Of a stretch of DNA of 64,000 nucleotides, positions 19,418 to 29,400 are shown in pieces. The notes beneath the pieces are model-generated. The model was not told the origin of the DNA. It searched no databases and worked only from the letters and a program-made list of their open reading frames with translations. This stretch comes from Agelas oroides (Eukaryota > Porifera > Demospongiae > Agelasida > Agelasidae): positions 6,898,413 through 6,962,412 of the forward strand of contig OX422202.1 of the NCBI GenBank assembly GCA_949130485.1. The letters run 5' to 3'. The position numbers and the translations under genes were made by a program. The first letter of the stretch is position 1. Each line of letters starts with the position of its first letter.

Positions 19418-19797
19418 GGCCATACCAAATTGATTTTGTGTTTCACGGATCCGGCCGGGTCTTTTTTTGCTGAAAATTGAAAAAATATGTAAAAATGCAA
19501 TTAATATATTCATGTAATCCAGTACTCACTAGCCTCGTTCCCAGCCCTTTGCGCGTTCATCGCTAGCAGCGAATTGTTTCATACTGCAAGCGACGAACGC
19601 ACAAAGGCCTGGGAACGAGGCTAAGTACTCACCACGTGGCAAGAATAGAGGATTGCGAGCAGTTTTGTGTGGCTGAGTGGTATCTAATTAAATTCATGAG
19701 AAGTTTGGTCATTTTTATTTTTATTTTTTTGCCTGCCTACCGGGTCATGTTTTTGACCTAAGCAATCCGTGAAACATAAGATCAATTTGGTATGGCC
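19418..19797. mobile_element. 380-bp MITE with CTA duplication, nested
   Basis: The ends GGCCATACCAAATTGAT and ATCAATTTGGTATGGCC continue as TGTTTCACGGAT / ATCCGTGAAACAT. The 3-bp duplication (CTA 19415-19417, 19798-19800) is confirmed by the intact relative at about 3390. A 3-bp duplication with GG-starting tips suggests PIF/Harbinger mobilisation (inference). Confidence 0.75.
19530..19623. mobile_element. 94-bp TAGCCTCG element with 9-bp duplication, innermost of three
   Basis: TAGCCTCGTTCCCAG..CTGGGAACGAGGCTA with GCGTTCATCGCT / AGCGACGAACGC next to them, so nearly the whole element is a hairpin. AGTACTCAC is duplicated exactly (19521-19529, 19624-19632). Confidence 0.85.
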
Positions 19798-19937
19798 CTA
19801 CCTTGTTTGTATACTTTTTGGCACGCCATCCCTACATCTTTTTACATTTTTATTTCTTAAAATACAGACTGAACCTTTCCATGCTTTTTCACACAATTAT
19901 AATAGGCACTGATAATATTGGGCTATTCGATTAAATA

Positions 19938-20124
19938 GGCGTACACCCCCTCGGAAGAGTAATTTTCAGCTCCCCCTAGGACACAATCAAAATAGGCTAT
20001 TCAACCCCACTAGACACAATTAATATGTGAATTTTTACCCCCTGGACACGATTATTTAAACCCCTGGGACTTCATTACTTCACTGCACCTCCACGATTAG
20101 CACTCTTCCGAGGGGGTGTACGCC
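19938..20124. mobile_element. 187-bp MITE with GGCGTACACCCCCTCGG ends
   Basis: GGCGTACACCCCCTCGGAAG at the left and its inverted copy at the right (23 bp, perfect). The interior contains GGACACAAT/GGACACGATT units. No clear target duplication. It lies between the nested MITEs and the first exon of the HSPA12-like gene; 20125-20414 otherwise shows no feature beyond a possible promoter. Confidence 0.75.
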
Positions 20125-20414
20125 GATTTTCAGTTGCTATAAAACTACGTTGCACAATGATCTGTTTGGACACAATACAGACTACCTGATGTCTTGGTGC
20201 TTTGTTTGCTGCATGCCTTCCAGCAACTCAAACTCGAATTTGCTATAGGTCTCCAAGCTGTCGCAGAGAGGTGTGGCTTGCGAGACTAAATTAATGTGCT
20301 ACATTCTGAAACCCCGCCCCCTCCAACGCGCGTTTCCGTCTCTGTCTCCGATCTGACGTGTACTTTTTGTTTCACAGAACAGTCGGGATTTGAAGAATTA
20401 CTACCCTTTTTGCA

Positions 20415-23400
20415 ATGGCCAAGGAAGGTAAATTTCAGTTCAATAAGGTTGTAAGGTAAAGCGTGAGTATTCCCGAGTCCGGCAGTAATACCGATACTGT
20501 ACTCCAAGGATAGATCGAGTGACAAAGGCCGGGGTACAAAGGAAACTGCTATGCATGCAGCAGTGATATAACCTTTGTCGTTTCACTAGCTAATTAGCTC
20601 TACAGTACGGTACCCTGCTCTTCGTGCATACGAAGACAAAACTAAATACGGCGGAGAGACTTGTCCGATATCCGAATATTCCCGCTTTATTTGTAATCCC
20701 GGGTGGCAACTGCAAATTCAGATCAGTGATGTGTGCTAGCCCAAGAAATTCGACTTGGTTCACCAGACCGTTTCTCCTCATGAGCGGGTGTGGTCTGGGG
20801 ACGAGACTAAAGGCTGTCGAAGAAAGCGGAGTTTGAACAAACACTGTTGAAAAGGCTAATCCTGGAACTCTGGATCAGTGTCTCAACAATTCGGGATTTC
20901 CCCTGTACATAAAGCAGCATTTGAAAACTAAAGTACATTAATTCCCAAAAAGGAACCAAATGAGGTAGGAATGATACCATATTAGTTCTTCACCATCCCT
21001 CCCTACATCTTGTGTCATTTTTCCAACCATGCATGTGGTACTTGTTATGTGGTGTTAGTTTAATGCAATTGTGATGTGTGTTTGTTTTGCCATAGATAAT
21101 AGAACTGTTCTATTATCTGTAGCCTGTTTACACTAGCACTTTAAACCAGTTTCAAAGCGGTTTCAAATCGGTTTAGGGCAGCTGTATAAACGGTGCTTTG
21201 GAAACCGCTTTCTGTAAACCACATAACTATGGCCAAACTGTAAACGATTTGAAACCAGTTTAGATGGTAGTGTAAAATAGTCTTGCATGCAATATTATTG
21301 ATATTTCAGTGTGTTCATAAGAAAATAGATGTCTGTGTGGTGATGGTATAAAAGTATTGAAGACCTTACCACCATCCAGTTTTTGATTACCAATCAAGTG
21401 TCAAATAGTAAAGTTGATTCACTGTCTGTGAGGGGAACATGTCACTATTTCTTCTCCTTTTAGCCACACAGAGTTCTTCGGATGTCTCTGAGGTTGATTC
21501 CACGCCACTAGGTGTGTACCTACTGATGTTGAGACAGAGGGCCAAAATAACAACTCAAAAGCATATAAAAAGCTGTCAGTGTCACAAAACAGCTGGGCAA
21601 TGACCCCAAGCAGTGCACTGTGTACTGTTACGAAGTTCTGTACATGCAGGATTGAACTTGATGTAAACATTGGAGAGACGAATATAAGTCCATAAAAATA
21701 AAATCTGGAATCCAGCTGGGGATTTTCTGAATACTGGTTCTCTTACATTTATACATACTACTTGACCTATGACAGAGGAGCAGAAGCAAGACGCTTATGG
21801 CACAGACTAGAGGCTTCAGCTGATTTCTGTTGTCTTGAGTATACACTGCCTATTGGATCACTTCTGGCTTCAGTGTTAAAGCTTAGTACATGTAAAAACG
21901 TGTTTGATGTTATGTGGATGGCGAAAATAGAGGAAAGTGAAAAGCCGGCAATTGCCAGGAATCAAACCCAGATCTCCCAGTAGACTAGTTAGAAAGAATG
22001 ACTGCTGCTTCATATTTCCACATACACTTCCTGAGCCTCGACCTAAATGCCATTCATTTCACTAGCATAAGTACTTTTTAATTACCCAAATGATGTGCGC
22101 ACAGCGCTACAACATACTAGCCCTTATTAATTCAGGGCAAGTTTGTAAGAATTAAAATATCAGCTTTAATTGTTCTATTTCTTCAGATCGCAGTGATGAT
22201 CTCTTTGATGTGAAGAAGGAACTCATCCCATTAGCTGCAAACTGGAAGAGCATAGGCATTGCTCTGCGACTGAACACAGATTGGTTGGATACCATTCAAG
22301 CTGGCAACAGCAGTGATCCTCGTGCTTGTCTGACTTCAGTAGTGACAGAGTGGCTAAAAAGAAACTACAATGTACAGATGTTTGGTGAGCCAACTTGGCG
22401 GTGGGTGGTGGAGGCAGTAGGTGACCCCGCAGGTGGAGCAAACACAGCACTTGCAAGAGACATAGCTGGGAGACACAAGACTAAAGGTATGTCAAGTTGA
22501 TATGCCTGCATAGTCAGTAACTCTGAACTCAACCCAATAGCATCACTGATATGAGTTTTGATTGTTAGAAACTTAGAACAAGCAAGCAGGAAAACGCTAG
22601 CCTGTAGTTTATCTACTAGGGAGATGCTTGCCTGAGTGAGTAGCAAATTATTTGAATTGTAAGGCTGTCCTCCCAGACGTAAGTGACTACACATGTAGCC
22701 ATTTGTCCAGCCAGGGCAGCTTCTATAAAGACTCGCACCATGATCCAGAACATGCATGTGCATATTATGTTATTTTCAGGTGCTTGTCAATGTTATCCTT
22801 CAAGTGAGTCACTGGCAACAATGAAGTGACAACCCTTCACATTGTAGTCCCAGTAGTGTTGTAGCTTTAGATTTACTATGGGTAATAATTTTGCCCTTCT
22901 CATTGCAAGGTGTGAATCAACAGACAGCCACCAGACACCACTCAGTCCACAAGGAGGAGGAGCACAAGCACAAACTAGAGGTGCTCAGTAGAGCACTTAT
23001 CCCAAGTGCATCCATGCAACCATATGGTGTAGTACTAGCTTTCTCTCTCCATTTCGTTGTTTCTTTAGTTGAGCGTGGCTTCTCTGTCTTGACGCCTGTT
23101 TCGTTGTTCATTCTCTGAAACACAGCCTTCAACGTCAGTGGAGCATCTAATTGGCTGCACTAATCGGATGTACTCTATCTCATGCCTCTGATGTACAGAG
23201 ATACAGTTACATGTACTATAGCTATAGCTTAGTATATATCAGCTAATATTGTGGCATAGTAATTACTCCACTGTGTGTAGTGATGTTATCTAACCATCCA
23301 TTACTCCACTGTGTGTTGTGATGTTATCTAACCATCCATTTGTTGATGTAGTTGTGGCAAAACCTGTGGCAAAACCTGTGGCAAAACCTGTGGCAAAACC

Positions 23401-26400
23401 ATCACCAAGGAAGGAATCTGGTATCCGTGAGCCATCTGGCAACATAGCTGCTATTGATTTTGGAACCACCCACTGCTCCATAGCTTACACCATTGTCGGA
23501 AATGGATCTGAAAAGCTGCATATATTACCGCTGAACACCTCGTACTATCGCGTCCCAGCTGCAATTCTGTTCAATCCAGATGGCTCCATCGCTTCATTTG
23601 GATACGATGCTCGTAAAGAGTACTTCAACCTGGATGATGAAGATAGGCTGGAATATGCCTATTTTGAGCAAATCAAAATGAACCTACAATATGAGGTAAT
23701 TAGGATTACCAAATGTGAAAATTAAAATTGAATGTACTTGGATGGGTATTTCTACAAATGAACAACGTAAAGTAGGTGCAACTGTAGTAAGTTGTTCATT
23801 TCTGGAGATACCCTTTCCCATTGTATCTCATGTTGCTAGTTGAATCAGCAAACTCCTAACTTGTGGAATGTGCCAACTCACAAAGTTAACTGAACACTTT
23901 TATCAGAACCCAGTAGTTTAGCACAATGCTATTTTCTAGCATTTCTAGGAAAAAAGTTCAGCATGTACAGTACTCCAAATGACAAGACCAATTACTACAC
24001 AGAGCCAGTCCATTGGTATACTTTCAAATAAACCATGCCCTGAAATGAATCTATAGTTTAGTACTGCAGACTAACCCTAGCTAAAAATGCTTTATTGCAA
24101 AGCTTCATCTTAGTGCCATAGCATGTTCAGTACACATACCTATCACTGTAGTGTCACGTAATCGGTATCTTCTGGATTCACTGTTAGGCGTGAGAATGGT
24201 GTAGCTGGTGAACAAAAGTAAACCATGGCATTAAAAATTTTGTACTCAGATTGAATGTCCATTGGTCAGTGGGTGAAATGGGCCAACCTGTGTTTTTGCA
24301 CTTCTGCAAATTGGCATTCCTGCACTTCTATATTTTGCTGATTAAGTGGCCGCAAATTGCATTAGGGCACACACACACAACTGAACTTGAAATGCAGCCT
24401 TTAGTTTTATCACGGCTTCTCTGCCTTCTATACTGCTTGAATGCACAGTACCTATTTGAAAGATTGTACAACTGGGTTTGATTCATCATTTTTTGCCAGT
24501 TGGGGTGTGGTTACACTAATTTCAGTAATCTATTGAAGGCTGAAGAAAGAGGATGAGCATAAATCATGAAGGCTATGTAGGATATTTCTCCCTAGATTGC
24601 TTCTGCAAGGAGCTGTGGTAACTTCCATTTTTTTCACGTTCAGTTGTTGACAGATTTGTTCCCATGAAATAGGCATTGGAAGTTGGAACAAGGCTGCATC
24701 CCTCCACATGCCAAGGGTTAAATGGTTCTTGCTGGGGGTCTCACTGAAGCTGTGGAAATTTGGGAAAGCAAAGCTGTGAGGTGGCAAAGTGTTTGCTTGC
24801 AGTGTACGAAGACTGTGCCAGTGAGGTGGTGGATCCCTAACCAAATGTAAAGATCCACAGTGTACTTGGGGACAAAGTGTGCATTGAGTAGCCGAAGCGA
24901 TGCGACTTTCATTGGCTATAATTACAGCTAAACGTTTTGTCTTACCTGTGTCTGCTAGATTCTCATGTATCCTGACACAGTCGCCCTTTGCCTGCACTTT
25001 CATGCTCTAGCAATTAACACATCAAAAATAAATTTGCATAACATAACATAGTTTTTAATTTAATAACAAGGGGTCTTGACCACACCCCCTACAACTCACA
25101 TGGCTCACACGATAGATTCTAAGAAACTCTCAATGCAGTTGACCAATGGCTGCAGGATTGATGGGTCATTAAAGGAAAGGTCATTGATGGAGCGACATGA
25201 TTAGCTAGTGAGGTCTATGTGTGGTGCTCATCAAATTTTTTGCAGGTTTGCATTGAACCATAAAAATCCCAAAATTGTGTCTTGTAAAATTTCTGTAATT
25301 GTGGTAAATGTCAAATGTTGGTCGGGGGAGAGCGGGAATCTCATGCTGGATGCCCCATCCACTCCTGTCCACTGTTTACAAATCCCTGTTCTTTCTTCTA
25401 TCCATCCACTGCAGAATGTGAACAGGGGCATGAAAATCAAAGCAAACAATGAAGAAGAATACTACCTCATGGATGTACTTGCACAAATCCTTAAGTACCT
25501 GAAGACTGAGCTGATAGAGAATACTTTGCAACCTGCTGGGCATCATCTAAAGGCAACCGACTTTAACTGGGTGATCACTGTTCCTGCCAGTTGGTGGAAC
25601 AGGGACAGTTGCAATTGCAAGCAGATGATGAGGGATGCTGGAATTGAGGTAACTCTAGCAATGTATAGCTTGGTGATGGGTACTCCCACTATATTTATTC
25701 TGGCAGACCCTGTAACGTGGGATGCTTTATGCTCACAGACTGTTCATTATTAATTCCACAAGCCACACGTACAGATCTGATCGCATGACTCCAATCAACT
25801 GTTACATAACATAAATGATGACATAACTGTGACATAACGAGTTCTCGTTACAGACCCCTTCTTACAAACAAACAAAAGAAAACATATATATATATTTATT
25901 ATCCAGTTGATATTTCTACAACAGTATTTTCCTATTCCCTTGCCGTGCAATATCACACGATATTGCACGGGTAGTTATTGCACGGGTGTTATTGCACGGC
26001 TGGAACTACGCGGTATCCTAGCAACTACGGTGTGCTTTAATTAGAACCGGTGCGTTCGAACAGCGAGTTACTCGGTTGTTTGTGTGAGTTGAGACACGAC
26101 GCTGTTGTGGTAATGGATAATAAACATTTTATTACACTCGTTAGCGTGCATATCGCGGTTATTGCACTTGTGGACTGCATTTTCACTCGCCTTCGGCTCG
26201 TGAAAATACCACGCCCACTCGTGCAATAACTCGCGATATTGCACGCTAACTCGTGTAATAAGGTATATATATACCATCTTACTAATAATATGCATATCTG
26301 ATAAGTGCAATTAAATGATAGCACAAGTAAACAACCAGTATGATACAACCTTAATGACATTCAAAAGCTTACATAAGGGGAAGTTCAGGTTGGCACATAG

Positions 26401-29400
26401 TTAGTGATCCAGTCAGGTGGTCTTCGATTTCGAGTCGATCTATGAGGTCCTGGGCATGGTGGATCGACAGATTGGAAGATGACTCTGCAAGATCGGCATT
26501 AGGTGTTGGTCCATTACTGGGTAGTGTTGGAATGAGTGCTGCCTTCTCACTTGTGTTGTTCTGTGGTTGTGGGAGATCATGAACGTCTGGAGGACTCTGC
26601 ATTGGCTGTTCATCTGACCGTATCAGTTGCCTGCGATTTCGAACGAATGTGCTCTCTCCCACTTTAACACCATAGCTCCAGGGACCAACTAGCCCCGTGC
26701 AGACACCCTGACTCCAACTCTTCTGTCCAGGTAAACGCATTCACACTGTTTCTCCTGCTGCAATGGGCTTCAGCAGATTGTAGTAATACTGCTGATGCTG
26801 CTTTTGTCTGTTGATAGCTTGTCTATCTTCCTCTGTCGGATAATCAGGCTGCAATAGTGATCCAGTGATGGGCAGGAGGGTCTTACATCGACGACCGAGA
26901 AACCTCTGTGCTGGACTGGTACCCAATCCTTCGGTCGGTGTGTTTCTCCAATCCATGAGAGCAAGGAACTCGGACTGCCCAGACTCTCGGCACTTGGTGA
27001 ACAATCGCTTCACCATCTTCACAGCATTTTCGGCCTTTCCGTTTCACTGCGGATAACGTGGTGAGGACGTGACATGTTCAAAGCCCCACTTCTTGGCAAA
27101 TGATGCGAACTCTGCCGATGCAAATTGTGGACCATTATCTGACATTAGAACATCAGCTACACCGTATCTGGCAAACATTGCCTTGAGAGCTTTACAAATG
27201 CCCATTGCATTGGCTTTGGTTATATTCTCCACCTCGATAAAGTTGCTGTAGTAATCGCACACAACAAGTAGAGTACGCCCCTGGAGCTCACAGAGATCAG
27301 TGCCCACCTTTGACCATGGCCGTGCTGCAAATTCGTGTTGCACTATGGGCTCTTTCCCTTGTGTAGTGCGATGGGCCATACAAACATCACATTTTGCAAT
27401 GTAATCTTTTAGCTCTGAAGACATTCTGGGCCAAAACATCGTTTCTCGAGCTCGTCGAATGCATCCCTCAATGCCGATGTGTGATGCATGTGCCACGGCC
27501 ATCATGTCCTTACGCATGGCTGCAGGAACCACGAGTTGAGCTCCTTTGAACACCAGCTGGTCCTGAACTGTCAGTTCATCCCGAAAATCAAAATAAGGGA
27601 GTACACACTCTGGTACATCAGACTTACTTCCTGGCCAACCTCGCAGAATCGTTTCGCGCAGGGCTTGCAAGACTGGGTCGTCTGAGGATACATGTTTGAC
27701 CTGCTGCAAGCGATCTTCTGTGATAGCTAATCCCAAAGTGTGATCGATTTCTTTTATCTCTTCGGTGAAGGCACATGTGTGCACCTCTGGTAGATAGTGT
27801 ATCAGCTAGGTACATACTCTTGCCATTCTTGTATGTCACTTTCAGACTGAACTTCTGAAGCTTGAGTAGCATTCGCTGCAATCTGCTTGGCGCACTGTTA
27901 AGTGGCTTTAGTACGATCGATACCAACGGCTGATGGTCTGTTTCAATGTGTACGCTGTCCCTCCCATAGATGTAGGATTCAAAATGCTGACACGCAAACA
28001 CGATGGCCAACAACTCCTTTTCAATTTGAGCATATCGGGTTTCGGCTGGCGCGAGTGCTCTTGATGCATACGCAACAGGCTGGCCATTTTGCAGCATAGC
28101 TGCCCCAAGACCAGATTGAGAAGCATCGCACTGCAGGGTGACCTCCTCCTGCAGATTGTAATACCGGAGAACAGGTGTACTTGAGACAGCCTTCTTCAGC
28201 GTTTCCAATGCATTCTGTTGTGCTGGGCCCCATGTCCATTCGGTGTCTTTCTGTGTTAGCTCTCGCAATGGTTTTGTTATGTCAGACAGATGAGGCAGGA
28301 GCTTGCTGAGATACTGGGCAAGGCCTAACAAACGCTGGATGGCTGCAACATCATCAGGCTGTGGCATCTCCATAATTGCTTGCACTTTGTGTGGGTCCAC
28401 ACACAGGCCATCGGCAGTTGCTATGTGACCAATGAATGGCACTTCTTGCATCCTGAGTTTGATCTTCGTGTCATTTAGCTTGAGGTTTTTCTCATCACAC
28501 CGCTGTAGGAATGCCTCCAAATGGTCATCGTGATTGCGGGTAGCCTGTTCAAGTGTTGCCCCAAATCCAACTGCCACGAAATCATCGGCAACTACTTCAA
28601 TTCCCTGGAGACCTTCAACCACCTCATGCATGCGACGCTGGAAGACTTCTGGGGCAGAGCTGATTCCAAACGGCATCCGCTTCCATCGGTATTGCCCAAA
28701 AGGTGTGTTGAACGTTGTGAGAAGTGACAACACTTCATCCAAGGGAACATGCCAAAACCCATGGCGGACATCCAGGACAGTAAACACCCTAGCTCCGTGG
28801 AGACGTGTTGCGATCTCCTCAATGGTGGGCAGTGGGTAATGCTCAAGTTGGATTGCTCGATTTAGATCCTTTGGATCAAGGCATATTCTTAGCTTCCCAT
28901 CCTTTTGGGCACTATTACCATCGAGCTGATCCATTCTGTAGGCTGTGTGACTAGTGCTAGGATGTCCTGCTGGACCAGTTCCTCGAGCGTTTCCCTTAGT
29001 CGTTCCCTCAAAGCGACTGGCACTCGTCTTGGAGCATGCTGCACAGGGTCAATCTGACTATCCAGTCGAATGTGGTACTCACTTTCTAGTTGGCCCACTC
29101 CCTCACTGAAGACCTGGGGGTATTTCTGGATGAGCTGCTCCTTTGTTAAGGGACTCTTACCACTGTTCAATGCACATACTTCAGAGCTACCAGTGATCGG
29201 TTTATTCAACTTGTCATTGTCGAGGTACGCTATGATCTTCATGCCCAGGCAGGCTTTCCTCCCTAACAATGGCCTGATGTTGCTCTTGTCGACTATCTTA
29301 CAATCAAGTCGGCACCTAAAATCTCCACGCCACACCCTGAGTAGTACCTTTCCGATCACGGGAATTTCTGCTCCCCCATACGCTGTGATCTTCTGTCTGT

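Larger units (their letters stand above)
19343..19857. mobile_element. Foldback MITE, second copy of the 2842-3470 family, interrupted
   Basis: The left part AACTGCAGTGTGAAAAAGAT.. and right part CCATCCCTACATCTTTTTAC.. match one arm of 2842-3470. The arm is split at 19417/19798 by another element with duplication of CTA. Confidence 0.75.
20428..22186. other. Intron 1 of the HSPA12-like gene
   Basis: A 1.76-kb intron. It holds a MITE (21127-21277) and a tRNA-derived SINE-like piece (about 21885-22060). Near 20760-20806 is a segment GGTCTGGGGACGAGACTA that matches one tip of the TAGTCTCG family. No independent gene is seen. Confidence 0.5.

Noticed and set aside
20286-20525. Minus-strand 79-codon frame over the first HSPA12 exon
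   Set aside because: It overlaps a start codon and donor that are in phase with the death-domain exon; no domain.
24530-25003. 157-codon minus-strand frame in the HSPA12 intron
   Set aside because: No recognisable domain, repeat relation or splice context; probably chance.
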